From JBFAPK01 sp040676675 (GTDB taxonomy: Bacteria; Actinomycetota; Actinomycetes; Mycobacteriales; Micromonosporaceae): DNA of 64,000 nt. The stretch covers positions 17,375 through 81,374 of the forward strand of contig NZ_JBFAPK010000040.1 in assembly GCF_040676675.1 (NCBI RefSeq). Reading direction: 5' to 3'. Below are positions 22,696-31,224 of this stretch, piece after piece. Below the pieces are notes generated by a model, which did not search any database, was not told the DNA's origin, and was given only the letters and a program-made list of their open reading frames with translations. The position numbers and the translations under genes are program-made. Within the stretch, counting starts at the first letter, position 1, and every line of letters starts with the position of its first letter.

Positions 22696-23585
22696 GCAGC
22701 GTGAGCGGCGCGGTCACGGTACGGGCTTCCGCCGGCCGCCGGTCGTCCGACCGGGGCCGCATCGCGCTGCTGCCGACGGCGGCGCTGGTGCTCGGCGCGC
22801 TCTACTGCGTCGTACCGACGCTCTGGATCCTCGTCGCGGCGACGAAGTCCCGCGCGGACCTCTTCTCGACCGCGACCTACCTGCCGAGCCTCGACGGGTC
22901 GCTGTTCCGGAACATCCGGGACCTCTCCGCGTACGGGGACGGGATCTTCTGGCGCTGGATGCTGAACAGCTTCCTCTACGCCCTGGTCGGCGGGGTCCTC
23001 GCCTCGGCGGTCTCGGCCGCCACCGGGTACGCCCTGGCCAAGTACGCGTTCCACGGGCGCAAGCTGCTCTTCAACGTGATCCTCGCCGGGGTGCTGCTGC
23101 CGCAGATCGTGCTGGCGATCCCGCAGTACCTGCTGCTCTCCCACTTCGGGCTGACCGACAGCTTCGTGGCGGTGATCCTGCCCCAGCTGTTCAACCCGTA
23201 CGGCATCTACCTGTGCCGGATCTACGCCGCCGCCTCGGTACCGGACTCGATGCTGGAGGCCGGCCGGATCGACGGCGCGGGCGAGTTCCGGCTCTTCTGG
23301 TCGGTCGGGCTGCGGCTCATGCTGCCCGGTCTGATCACCGTGTTCCTGCTCCAGTTCATCGTGATCTGGAACAACTTCCTGCTGCCGTTCGTGATGCTGA
23401 CCAGCGACGACAAGTTCCCGCTCACGGTCGGGCTCTACAGCCTGCTGCGGCACGGCGCCGCCGAGGCGTCGCTCTACTCCCTGGTGATCACCGGGACGCT
23501 GCTCTCGGTGGTACCGGTGATCGCGCTCTTCCTCAGCCTCCAGCGGTACTGGCGGATCGACCTGGTCACCGGGGCGATCAAGTAG
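22692..23585 (+). CDS. Carbohydrate ABC transporter permease (MalG-like)
   Basis: A 297-residue membrane subunit with six helices, starting with IALLPTAALVLGALYCVVPT and ending with GTLLSVVPVIALFLSLQRYW. The EAA loop is MLEAGRIDGAGEFRLFWSVG. GTG 22692 overlaps the stop of the partner permease and has GGAGGA upstream; GTG 22701 is an in-frame alternative. The operon ends here without an ATPase gene. Confidence 0.94.
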   Translation: MSSVSGAVTVRASAGRRSSDRGRIALLPTAALVLGALYCVVPTLWILVAATKSRADLFSTATYLPSLDGSLFRNIRDLSAYGDGIFWRWMLNSFLYALVGGVLASAVSAATGYALAKYAFHGRKLLFNVILAGVLLPQIVLAIPQYLLLSHFGLTDSFVAVILPQLFNPYGIYLCRIYAAASVPDSMLEAGRIDGAGEFRLFWSVGLRLMLPGLITVFLLQFIVIWNNFLLPFVMLTSDDKFPLTVGLYSLLRHGAAEASLYSLVITGTLLSVVPVIALFLSLQRYWRIDLVTGAIK

Positions 23586-23671
23586 CCGCCCGGGGTCGGC
23601 GGCGGGCCGGTCGCCCGTCGCCCGACCCGGCCGGCCGTTCGAGCCCGTGACCTGCGGTTTCTCCGGCCGGT

Positions 23672-23677
23672 TAGGGT
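23672..23677 (+). promoter_or_regulatory. -10 box of a leaderless promoter for the LysR gene
   Basis: TAGGGT ends 6 nt before GTG 23684 with no ribosome site in between. Confidence 0.4.
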
Positions 23678-23683
23678 GGCCGG

Positions 23684-24712
23684 GTGGATCTGGTGCTGCA
23701 CCTGCGGTACTTCCTCGCGGTCGCCGAGGAACTGCACTTCGGGCGGGCCGCCGCCCGGCTGCACATGTCGCAGCCGCCGCTGAGCCAGCGCATCCGCCGG
23801 CTGGAGCAGGAGTACGGCACCCCGCTGTTCGACCGCGGCGGCGGCCGGGTACGCCTCACCCCGGCCGGGGAGGTGCTGGTCGACGAGGCTCGCGAGATCG
23901 TGGCCCGGGTCGAGGCGTCCCGGTCGCTGGTGCGCCGCGCCGCCGCCGGCCGGGCCGGGGCGCTGCGGGCGGGGATCCCGCCGGACACCGCGGGCAGCGT
24001 GCTGGCGGTGCTCTCCACCGCGTTCGCCGCCGAGGAGCCGGAGGTACGGCTCGACCTCGTGGCGGCCACCACCAGCGCGCAGCTCGGGTTGCTGGACCGC
24101 GGCAGCCTCGACGTCGGGGTGCTGCACCACCCGGTGGACTCCGGGGAGCTGACGCTCGGACCGGTCGCCACCGTCGTGCCGGGGGTGGTGCTCTCCCGCC
24201 GGTCGCCGCTGGCCCGGCGTACCGAGGTGGCCCTGGCCGACCTGGCCGGGCACGGGCTCGTGCTCTTTCCCCGCGAGGACGCCCCCGGCCGGTACGACGA
24301 GACGCTGCTGGCCTGCCACCGGCACGGGTTCCGCCCGACCGGGGTCCGGCCCGCCCCCAACGCCGAGTTCCTGCTCGGGCTGGTCGCGGCGGGTCAGGAG
24401 GTCGCCTTCGACCAGGGCGCGGTCGCGCAGCGGGAGCCCCGCGTGGTGTGGCGCCCGCTGGCCGGCGCCCCGCTGGTCTGGCACGTCTCGGCGGCGTGGC
24501 CGGCCGCCGGCGCGCACCCGGCCGCGCCCCGGTTCGCCGAGGTCGTCGCCCGGGTGCTCCGGGACGCCAACCCGCCCGCGCCGAGCCCGTCCGCCGCGCA
24601 GCCGCCACCCTGGCACGTGGTGCACCCGCGACCCTGGAACGTGGTCTACCCCGAGCACACGCCGGCCGGTCGGGAGTCCGAGCACACGCCGGCCGGTCGG
24701 GATCCGGGCTAG
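23684..24712 (+). CDS. LysR-family transcriptional regulator with C-terminal repeat tail
   Basis: A 342-residue LysR regulator. The N-terminal winged helix reads LRYFLAVAEELHFGRAAARL, then QPPLSQRIRRLEQEYGTPLF, followed by a periplasmic-binding-like effector domain (~90-290). The last ~45 residues are unusual: WHVVHPRPWNVVYP followed by two copies of EHTPAGR, encoded by a tandem DNA repeat of about 27 nt (from ~24652). This tail is not part of the LysR fold. The stop TAG (24710-24712) overlaps the stop of the convergent gene. The target is unknown; the convergent serine hydrolase is one candidate. Confidence 0.92.
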   Translation: MDLVLHLRYFLAVAEELHFGRAAARLHMSQPPLSQRIRRLEQEYGTPLFDRGGGRVRLTPAGEVLVDEAREIVARVEASRSLVRRAAAGRAGALRAGIPPDTAGSVLAVLSTAFAAEEPEVRLDLVAATTSAQLGLLDRGSLDVGVLHHPVDSGELTLGPVATVVPGVVLSRRSPLARRTEVALADLAGHGLVLFPREDAPGRYDETLLACHRHGFRPTGVRPAPNAEFLLGLVAAGQEVAFDQGAVAQREPRVVWRPLAGAPLVWHVSAAWPAAGAHPAAPRFAEVVARVLRDANPPAPSPSAAQPPPWHVVHPRPWNVVYPEHTPAGRESEHTPAGRDPG

Positions 24713-25596
24713 GCGCGGAGCCGGTCCACCAGCAGCCGCGCGGCCTGCCCGATCGCGGCGTCCACGTCGGGCCGCCGGCTGCCCCAGCCGCCCGTGGTGA
24801 AGACCGCCATCGCGTACCGCCGCCCGTCGGGGAACGCGGCCACCCCGATCTCGTTGCGCACCCCGAGGATCGTGCCGGACTTCGCGGCCACCGCCACCTC
24901 GTCACCGAAGCCGGCGGCGAGCCGGTGCCAGGAGAGTTGCCGGCCCATCAGCTCCCGTACGTGCCGGCACGCCTGCGCCGGACCGGCCTCGTCGCGCCAG
25001 ATCAGCGACAGCAGCCGGGTCATGTCGCGGGGCGTGGCGGAGTTGGTCCGGGCCGGGTCCAGCACGGCCAGCCGGGCGAGCCGCTCCGGCCCCAGGGTCG
25101 GGAAGAGCTTGGCGAACTCGGCGGCGTCGGCGGCCCCCACGTCGGCGAACATCGACTCGACCGACTGGCGGGGCCCGCCCCCGATGCGGGTCCGCACCAG
25201 CCCCAGCTCGGCGACGAGATCCTGCACGGTCTCCAGCCCGACCCGGCGCAGCAGCAGGTCGGCGGCGGTGTTGTCGCTCATCGAGAGGGCGAAGAGCGCC
25301 AGGTCGCGCCAGCTGATGTCGACCTCGTCGAAGCAGCCCGCCGTGCCGACCCCGCCGAGCCGGTCGGCGGCGCGGACCCGGGTCCGCTCGGCCGGGTCGA
25401 GCTGACCGGCCGCGGCCTGGCGGGCGTACTCGACGACCAGCAGGACCTTGAAGACCGAGGCGAGCACCACCGGCTCGTCCGCGCCGAGGCCCAGTTCGGC
25501 CCCGGCGTCGTCGACGTCCCGTACGTGCACGTGCCCGGTCACGCCGGCCGCCGCGAACCGGGCCGCGACCTCGTCGAGTTCGGCTGCCACCCGCAC
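24709..25596 (-). CDS. Class A beta-lactamase-fold serine hydrolase, no signal peptide
   Basis: A 295-residue protein of the class A beta-lactamase/transpeptidase superfamily. All three active-site motifs are present: SxxK as SVFK (~46-49), SDN as MSDNTAADLL (~108), and KSG in AAKSGTILG (~237). True secreted lactamases have a signal peptide; this one starts directly with VRVAAELDEVAARFAAAG, so it appears cytosolic unless a start further upstream is used. It could be a resistance enzyme, an esterase or an amide hydrolase. GTG 25596 or 25590 are both plausible starts. It is convergent with the LysR gene and their stops share CTAG (24709-24712). Confidence 0.88.
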   Translation of the reverse strand: MRVAAELDEVAARFAAAGVTGHVHVRDVDDAGAELGLGADEPVVLASVFKVLLVVEYARQAAAGQLDPAERTRVRAADRLGGVGTAGCFDEVDISWRDLALFALSMSDNTAADLLLRRVGLETVQDLVAELGLVRTRIGGGPRQSVESMFADVGAADAAEFAKLFPTLGPERLARLAVLDPARTNSATPRDMTRLLSLIWRDEAGPAQACRHVRELMGRQLSWHRLAAGFGDEVAVAAKSGTILGVRNEIGVAAFPDGRRYAMAVFTTGGWGSRRPDVDAAIGQAARLLVDRLRA

Positions 25597-25655
25597 CCCC
25601 GTTCCCCGTTCGGCCCCCGATTGTCCCGCCGGGGAGGAACGGTGCCGGCGGCGGG

Positions 25656-26495
25656 TCAGCGCCGCAGCAGCCCGTTCAGCTCGGGGTAGTCCAGGGCGTC
25701 GGTGAGCGAGTCGTACGTGCCCGCGCCGAACGCCTCCTGGGCGGCGCGCCGGGCCACCGCGTACGCCGCCTGGGCGACCGCGGAGCCGAGGCTCACCCGG
25801 GCGACGCCGAGGTCGGCGAGGACCCGTACCGGCGGGGCGCCCGGGCCGGCCATCACGTTGACCGGCGCGGAGATCTCCTTGACCAGCGTGCCGATGGTCT
25901 CCGGGTCGACGACCCCCGGCACGAAGATGCCGTCGGCGCCCGCCGCCAGGTACGCCCCGGCGCGCTCCAGCGTCTCGGTCAGGTCGGCGCCGCCGCCGAG
26001 GTACGTGTCGATGCGCGCGTTGAGGAAGAGCGGCACGCCGGTGGCGTCGGCGGCGGCGCGGGCGGCGGCGATGCGGGCGCACTGGTCGGCGACCTCGCGC
26101 AGCGGCGCGCTCCCGCCGTGCCAGGCGTCCTCCAGGTTGACGCCGACCGCTCCGGCGGCCAGCACGGCGCGGATGGTCTCGGCGACGTCGTCGGGGGTCG
26201 CGCCGTAGCCGGACTCGATGTCGGCGCTGACCGGTACCGTCACCGCGTCGGCCACCCGCCGCACCAGCGCCACCGCGGCGTCCCGGTCGAGGGTGTCGCC
26301 GTCGGGCGTACCGAGGCTCCAGGCGACCCCGGCGCTGGTGGTGGCGACCGCGCGGGCCCCCGCGGCGGCGACGATGCCGGCGCTGGCCGCGTCCCAGGCG
26401 TTGACGAGGACCAGCGGCTGGTCACCGGTGTGCAGCGTACGGAAGAGCGTGGCCTGGGCCACCTGCTCGGTGGCGGTGATTGCGTGGTTGGTCAT
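25656..26495 (-). CDS. Isocitrate lyase/PEP mutase superfamily protein
   Basis: A 279-residue TIM-barrel enzyme of the ICL/PEPM superfamily, which makes or breaks C-C or P-C bonds next to a carboxylate. Conserved parts are LVLVNAWDAASAGIVAAAGA, the Mg-binding VPVSADIESGYG, GVNLEDAWHG and LNARIDTYLGG. It lacks the ICL signature KRCGH and is in the size class of oxaloacetate hydrolase/2-methylisocitrate lyase-like proteins; its exact reaction is not predictable. It is divergent from the MBL-fold gene with ~70 bp between starts. Confidence 0.9.
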   Translation of the reverse strand: MTNHAITATEQVAQATLFRTLHTGDQPLVLVNAWDAASAGIVAAAGARAVATTSAGVAWSLGTPDGDTLDRDAAVALVRRVADAVTVPVSADIESGYGATPDDVAETIRAVLAAGAVGVNLEDAWHGGSAPLREVADQCARIAAARAAADATGVPLFLNARIDTYLGGGADLTETLERAGAYLAAGADGIFVPGVVDPETIGTLVKEISAPVNVMAGPGAPPVRVLADLGVARVSLGSAVAQAAYAVARRAAQEAFGAGTYDSLTDALDYPELNGLLRR

Positions 26496-26565
26496 GACAG
26501 CAGTCTGGTCCGGCCCGCACGCCGGCCGTACTGTTTTAGTCCCAGCCGAATCCAGGGGGTTGCCG

Positions 26566-27294
26566 ATGCCGGAATTGCGACACCTCGCCGGTCGGGTCTG
26601 GCTCTATCCGTACGACCCGGACCCCGGCAACGTCCAGGGCGGTGTGGCCGTCATCGCCCGGGACGGGGGCAGCGTGCTGGTCGACGCCGGCAACAGTCCG
26701 GACGCCGCCCGTCGGGTGGCGGCGGCGATCGAGATGGCGGGACTGCCGGCGCCCCGGCAACTGGTCTACACCCACCACCACTGGGACCATGTCTGGGGCG
26801 CCTGCGCCTGGCCGGATGTGGAGATCATCGGACATCGGGCGGGCGCCCGGATCCTGGCGGCGGAGGCCCGCCGGCCGTGGAGTCATCGGTACCTGCGGGA
26901 ACAGGTCGAGGCCGAACCGCGACTCGGGCCGAGCTTCCGGGCCCGGGCCTGGGCGATGCCCTCCTGGGAGGGCTTCCGGGTGCTGCCGCCGCACACCGAG
27001 TTCGCCGACGTGCTGACCCTGCCGGGCGGGATCGAGGTACGCCACGTCGGCGGCGGGCACGCCGAGGATTCGGCGGTCGTGGCCGTACCGGACGAGGGGG
27101 TGCTCCTGGTCGGGGACAGCTTCTACCCGCCGCCGCTGCACCTGCGTGAACCCGACGACGGCTACGACCTACCGCTGCTGCGCCGGCTGCTGGACGAGAT
27201 GCCGTCCGGTCCGTACGACTGGTACGTGGACAGCCACGGCGAGCCGCAGCGGGCCGACACGCTCCGGGAACTCCTGGCGCGTCCGAGCGCCTGA
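26566..27294 (+). CDS. MBL-fold metallohydrolase
   Basis: A 242-residue metallo-beta-lactamase-fold hydrolase. The metal-binding signature is THHHWDH (residues ~66-72), followed by the later ligand His in VGGGHAEDSAVV and Asp in VLLVGDSFYPP. The final conserved His is in DSHGEPQ. AGGGGG lies about 6 nt before ATG 26566. Such proteins hydrolyse thioesters, lactones or nucleotides; the substrate is not evident. It is divergent from the ICL/PEP mutase-like gene and converges on the DUF4331 gene. Confidence 0.9.
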   Translation: MPELRHLAGRVWLYPYDPDPGNVQGGVAVIARDGGSVLVDAGNSPDAARRVAAAIEMAGLPAPRQLVYTHHHWDHVWGACAWPDVEIIGHRAGARILAAEARRPWSHRYLREQVEAEPRLGPSFRARAWAMPSWEGFRVLPPHTEFADVLTLPGGIEVRHVGGGHAEDSAVVAVPDEGVLLVGDSFYPPPLHLREPDDGYDLPLLRRLLDEMPSGPYDWYVDSHGEPQRADTLRELLARPSA

Positions 27295-27300
27295 TCAGGG

Positions 27301-28290
27301 TCACGACCTGCGGTTGGGCGGGCCGAGGTAGGGGAAGTTCGGCAGCATGTCGCCGTGCGGCTGGAGCCCGGTCGGCGGGATCTTGCCGTTGCTGAGCCAC
27401 GCGAAGCGGTAGCTGAAGACGTCGTCGACGAGCGCCCGGCCGTTCGGATAGGCGGCGGGCTTGCTCCGGTCGTAGCGGAGGAGGTCGGGCAGGCACTGCA
27501 TGGCGGTCTTCTTCGCCTCCTCCGGCGAGTAGCCGCCCTGCTCCAGCAGTTGGGACCACGGGCCGAGGTAGTTGGCCACGTCGTCGACGGGCTGCCGGGA
27601 GTTGTACCGGTTCTTCTCGCCGTCCGGGTTGATGAACGGGTTGATGGTCGGGTTCCCGCCCCGGTCCATCTGCTCCAGTACGCCGTCGCGGCGCCGGCTG
27701 ATCGAGGCCCACACCCCGATGGTCGGGCCGCCGAGCAGGTCGGCGGGGACCTCCAGCGCGATGGAGTCGACGTCGTTGCCGGCGAAGTCGTCGTTCCCGG
27801 TCCATTTCATCCCGTGCAGGGCGCCCTCGACGTCGGCGAAGAACGGGTCGCTGCGCAGCCCGGCGAAGAGCCGGATCGGCCCGGGGTCGTCGATGAGGAC
27901 GGGGTCGACCGTGCCGTCGAAGCTGACCGGGAAGGAGTCGGCGATCACCTGGCCGGCGGGCTCGGGCTGGCGGGCGTCGGCCCCGGTGGCGTACCAGGCG
28001 GTACCCGTCTGGCGGCCGTTGGCGTACTCGGAGAACGTGAACGTGAACGCGATGTCGGCGAGCGCGTCGCCGTCGGTGTCGATGTTGATCCGGAAGACCG
28101 CGCCGGGACAGAATTCCGGGCCGGTGGTGGCCGGCGGTACCGGCGGCGGGGCGACGGTCGGGTTGGCATCGATGATCAGTACGGTCCTGCCGGGGTCCTC
28201 GGTCGAGGTGAAGGCGTACAGGTCGGTGAGTTCGAGGCGGCGGTCGTCGCCGGGAAATCCCAGGTTGTCAGCGCTGAAGTGGTTGGACAT
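27301..28290 (-). CDS. DUF4331 family protein
   Basis: A 329-residue protein matching the DUF4331 family (MSNHFSADNLGFPGDDRRLE, LTDLYAFTS, FRINIDTDGDALADIAF, NPFINPDGEKNRYNSRQP). Members are found in many bacteria, bind no known ligand and often sit near metal or stress genes. No signal peptide is seen here, so a cytosolic protein is likely. AAGGAG lies ~7 nt before ATG 28290. The gene ends 6 bp from the stop of the convergent MBL gene. Confidence 0.88.
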   Translation of the reverse strand: MSNHFSADNLGFPGDDRRLELTDLYAFTSTEDPGRTVLIIDANPTVAPPPVPPATTGPEFCPGAVFRINIDTDGDALADIAFTFTFSEYANGRQTGTAWYATGADARQPEPAGQVIADSFPVSFDGTVDPVLIDDPGPIRLFAGLRSDPFFADVEGALHGMKWTGNDDFAGNDVDSIALEVPADLLGGPTIGVWASISRRRDGVLEQMDRGGNPTINPFINPDGEKNRYNSRQPVDDVANYLGPWSQLLEQGGYSPEEAKKTAMQCLPDLLRYDRSKPAAYPNGRALVDDVFSYRFAWLSNGKIPPTGLQPHGDMLPNFPYLGPPNRRS

Positions 28291-28535
28291 GGTGGCTCCT
28301 TGACGGTCAAGGGGCGGAATGTCGGTCGCGCGGAGGGCGTCCGGCAGCGCCGTGTCGCCGCTGGGCGCGGCTGTTCGGCCTGGTCACGACGGCACGCTAG
28401 CGAGATTTCGGGCGGCCCGCGGGACGATTCACGGACTCGCGCCCGAGCGGGTGACGGAGGTGGCTCCGGTAGGGCCTCCATCCGGGTTCTGGCCGCGGCG
28501 ATGCCTGGGCACTCGGTTCATGTCGTTGCCGCTTA

Positions 28536-28550
28536 CACACGTACCGTGTG
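28536..28550 (+). promoter_or_regulatory. 15-bp palindrome upstream of the DUF488 gene
   Basis: CACACG TAC CGTGTG is a perfect inverted repeat 13 nt before GTG 28564, in a locally less GC-rich region. It could be an operator; no regulator gene is adjacent except the TetR gene beyond. Confidence 0.45.
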
Positions 28551-28563
28551 CAAAGCTGTGCGT

Positions 28564-29100
28564 GTGTCGACTCACGCAGCTACGCGGGCTGGCCTCATCG
28601 GTGTGGGCTACGAGGGCCAGGAGATCGGCCGCTTCGTCGCCCAACTGTGCGCGATGGGCGTCTCGCGGCTAGTCGACGTCCGGCTCACGCCCATATCGCG
28701 GAAGCGCGGGTTCAGCAAGACGGCCCTCGCCCAGGCGCTCGCAGACGCCGGCATCGTCTACGAGCACCGCCGCGAATTGGGGAATCCCAAGGCGAACCGG
28801 CCCGGGTTCACGGGGCCACCGGAGAAGCTGGCGGAGGCTCGCGCGGCATACGCCACGCTGCTCGCGCGCGTAGAGGCGGCGGAGGCACTCGACGCCGTGG
28901 TCGATGCCGGCCGACGAGAACTTGTCGCCCTGTTGTGCTTCGAGGCAGATCAGCGGAGTTGTCACCGAGAGGTCGTCTTGCAGGCGGCGCAGGAGCGCTT
29001 CGGGGCGGGCCCTTCCTCGCTGGGACCGAAAAAGCTTGGCTGTGTCGCGCGCACTTTCCAGCCCTTCCGCTGCTGCCACTCCTGCCGGCCTTGGCGGTAA
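28564..29100 (+). CDS. DUF488 family protein
   Basis: A 178-residue member of DUF488. Recognisable parts are LIGVGYEGQEIGRFVAQLC, LVDVRLTPISRKRGFSK, YEHRRELGNPKANRPGF and the Cys-containing LLCFEADQRSCHREVVL. The family has unknown function; the conserved Cys/Arg/His suggest a nucleic-acid or sulfur-related enzyme. Codon use is clearly less GC3-biased than in the neighbours and the flanking DNA is also lower in GC, a sign of recent acquisition. The start may be GTG 28564 or 28546 (the latter inside the palindrome). The ~260 bp after it hold no recognisable gene. Confidence 0.85.
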   Translation: MSTHAATRAGLIGVGYEGQEIGRFVAQLCAMGVSRLVDVRLTPISRKRGFSKTALAQALADAGIVYEHRRELGNPKANRPGFTGPPEKLAEARAAYATLLARVEAAEALDAVVDAGRRELVALLCFEADQRSCHREVVLQAAQERFGAGPSSLGPKKLGCVARTFQPFRCCHSCRPWR

Positions 29101-29360
29101 CGCGATTCGGGCCGAAGTGGTTACGGGTGGTTGCTGGGCAAGTCTCGCGATCAGCTCGACATCTGAACACTGTCCGTTTGGGCGTGATGACTGTCGGTTG
29201 GCCGACCGATCTGAGTGGTCGGATGTGCGAAAGGACACGAATCTGGCATTTTTAGGGGCGAATGTTTCATTCCCTGAAGCGCTGTGCGTCTTGGACGAAG
29301 TTCCCGTGTTGGCGGGCAGGAATCGCTCGAACTTTGTCCGGGGGCTGGCTCGGTTCCGGG

Positions 29361-29936
29361 TCAGGCGTGGCGGCGCAGGCCGTCCAGGGCCACGCCGAGG
29401 ACGCGTTCGCGCTGGCTGGGCTCGACGAACTGGGTACCGGTGACGCCGCTGACCAGTCGCAGCACGTCGTCGAAGGTGACGTCGGTGCGTACCGCGCCGG
29501 CCTCCTGCGCGCGGCTCAGCAGCGGCTCGCCGGCGGCGTACATGGCGGTGCGGCAGCTGCGGAACATCTCCGAGTCGCGGTTGAGCGCCTCGTAGATGGC
29601 GCGCTTGGTGGCGCTGTAGCCGACGAAGCGGTGCAGCCAGCCGGCGAGCGCCTCCCACGGGGGAAGTTCGGCCAGGTCCTCGGCGGAGCGGCAGAGCGCC
29701 TCCACCTCGTCGACGTAGACGCTCTCGAAGAGGTCCTGGCGGGTGGGGAAGTGGCGGTAGAGCGTACCGATGCCGACGCCAGCCCGGCGGGCGATGTCCT
29801 CCAGCGACGCGTCCGTGCCGTTCTCGGCGAAGGCGTCGCGGGCCGCCGCGATCAGCTTCTCGTAGTTGCGCCGGGCGTCGACGCGCTTGGGCCGCCGCGA
29901 AAAGACCTCCGGCGCCTGGTCCGCGCTCGTCGTCAT
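29361..29936 (-). CDS. TetR-family transcriptional regulator
   Basis: A 191-residue TetR repressor. The N-terminal helix-turn-helix reads IAAARDAFAENGTDASLEDI, then ARRAGVGIGTLYRHFPTRQDLFE (~28-72). The C-terminal ligand domain contains LVSGVTGTQF, as in the SCO-type regulators of short-chain dehydrogenases or efflux genes. GGAGG/CCTCC-type inverted repeats lie ~110 bp upstream (30047-30060). A similar motif occurs before the SDR gene at 47.1 kb, suggesting a possible second target. Confidence 0.93.
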   Translation of the reverse strand: MTTSADQAPEVFSRRPKRVDARRNYEKLIAAARDAFAENGTDASLEDIARRAGVGIGTLYRHFPTRQDLFESVYVDEVEALCRSAEDLAELPPWEALAGWLHRFVGYSATKRAIYEALNRDSEMFRSCRTAMYAAGEPLLSRAQEAGAVRTDVTFDDVLRLVSGVTGTQFVEPSQRERVLGVALDGLRRHA

Positions 29937-29960
29937 GGCGCGTCTCCCCTCACTCCGCTT

Positions 29961-30016
29961 CCGGCGTCACCGGGAGGCTCCCGGCGTGACCGCGAGGCTC
30001 CCGGCGTGACCACTGG
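29961..30016 (+). repeat. 20-nt tandem repeat, about 2.5 copies
   Basis: Units 29961-29980 and 29981-30000 (two mismatches) plus a partial third copy from 30001 lie between the TetR start and its putative operator. Confidence 0.8.
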
Positions 30017-30106
30017 TCGCTAATGACTGTATCCGCCCTCTTTCCGGAGGGTATCCTCCAGCTTACCTCGCTGCTCCGGCGCCGGTGGCAACGTGGCGGA
30101 GCCGGG

Positions 30107-30562
30107 TCAGGAGAGCCGGCTCAACCGCGCCTTGCGACGCAGGAGGGCCGACCTCGCGCGCCGGGCGTGGCGCAGGTTGACGACGGCCAGTACGCCCAGG
30201 GTGAGCACGACGACGACCAGTGCCGGCTCAAGCCTGTGCCGCAGGGTGGTGATGACCAGTGCCCCGGCGGTGAAGAGCAGCCACGCGCCCAGCCCGAGCC
30301 AGCCGGCGACCACGCGATCCTGGGCGTACAGCGGCGCCCGGCGGGTCAGCGCCCAGCCGCCGAACACGGCCCAGCACAGCCCGATCGCCACCAGCACCGC
30401 GAACGCCACCTCCGTGCGCGGCGGCAATCCCGGCTCGGTCAGCCAGAGCAGTCCGACCAGGCCGCTCCCGGCCAGTCCGGTGAGGGTCAGCGTCACGTAG
30501 CCGACCCGTCGCCGCAGCGACAACGGCGCGTCGAGCCGCTCGAGTACGTCTTCCGGCGTCAT
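30107..30562 (-). CDS. Membrane protein paired with an ECF sigma factor
   Basis: A 151-residue protein with about four transmembrane helices (VGYVTLTLTGLAGSGLVGLL, VAFAVLVAIGLCWAVFGGW, VAGWLGLGAWLLFTAGALVI, ALVVVVLTLGVLAVVNL). The short N-terminal cytosolic part MTPEDVLERLDAPLSLRRR and a basic C-terminus flank them. The start overlaps the stop of the sigma-factor gene (ATGA 30559-30562), the position where anti-sigma factors are encoded. It has no zinc-binding anti-sigma motif, so an anti-sigma role is inferred only from position. Confidence 0.75.
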   Translation of the reverse strand: MTPEDVLERLDAPLSLRRRVGYVTLTLTGLAGSGLVGLLWLTEPGLPPRTEVAFAVLVAIGLCWAVFGGWALTRRAPLYAQDRVVAGWLGLGAWLLFTAGALVITTLRHRLEPALVVVVLTLGVLAVVNLRHARRARSALLRRKARLSRLS

Positions 30563-31077
30563 CCTTCGTACCCCTTTCGCACCAGTTCGTCGCGCAACAA
30601 TCCGCGCGCCCGGTTGAGCCGCGACTTCACGGTGCCGACCGGAACGGCGCAGATCTGTGCGCACGCGTCCAGCGGCAGGTCTTCGAGATAGAAGAGCATC
30701 AGCACTTCCCGTTCCCGTGCCGGGAGCGCCGCCAGCGCGACCCCCAGCGTCTCCCGGTCGACGACCGCCTCCGCCTCGTCCCCGCCGGGTACGTCGTCGA
30801 CCAGCTCCGGTTCCGGACGCGCGTACGCGTCCCGAAGTCGGTTCATCACGGCCCGGCGGGCGACGGTGAACAGCCACGGGGCGAACCGGTCCGGCTGCCG
30901 GAGTCCGGGCAGCCCCTTGAAGACGGCCAGCCAGACCTCCTGCACCACGTCGTCGTCGGGGCCGGCGAGCATTCGCCCGACGTATCGCTCGACCGCCCCG
31001 TGCCAGGTCCGGACCAGCTCGGCGAACGCCTCCCGCTCGCCCAACTGGCAGCGAACCACCAGCAACTCATCGCTCAT
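30559..31077 (-). CDS. ECF RNA polymerase sigma factor
   Basis: A 172-residue ECF (sigma-70 group 4) factor. Region 2 contains DDDVVQEVWLAVFKGL and RFAPWLFTVARRAVMNRLRD; region 4 contains LPAREREVLMLFYLEDLPLD and VPVGTVKSRLNRARGLLRDE. GGAGGG lies 4-5 nt before ATG 31077. It is co-transcribed with the membrane protein gene downstream, probably its regulator. The recognised promoter cannot be predicted here. Confidence 0.94.
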   Translation of the reverse strand: MSDELLVVRCQLGEREAFAELVRTWHGAVERYVGRMLAGPDDDVVQEVWLAVFKGLPGLRQPDRFAPWLFTVARRAVMNRLRDAYARPEPELVDDVPGGDEAEAVVDRETLGVALAALPAREREVLMLFYLEDLPLDACAQICAVPVGTVKSRLNRARGLLRDELVRKGYEG

Positions 31078-31212
31078 CTGCCCTCCTTCGCATGTTCAGT
31101 CGCCGCGCATGCCCTGGAGGTTCATCCGCGCGCCGGGCCGGGGCGCCGGACGGGTGCGCGGACCCGTCCGGGCGGGGAGGGTGGGGTAACTCGTTCTCTA
31201 GCTAGGGCTTGG

Positions 31213-31218
31213 TAGAGT
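31213..31218 (+). promoter_or_regulatory. -10 box of a leaderless promoter for the PadR gene
   Basis: TAGAGT ends 6 nt before ATG 31225. CTAGCTAG (31198-31205) just upstream is a perfect palindrome and a candidate PadR site. Confidence 0.5.
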
Positions 31219-31224
31219 ACGACC

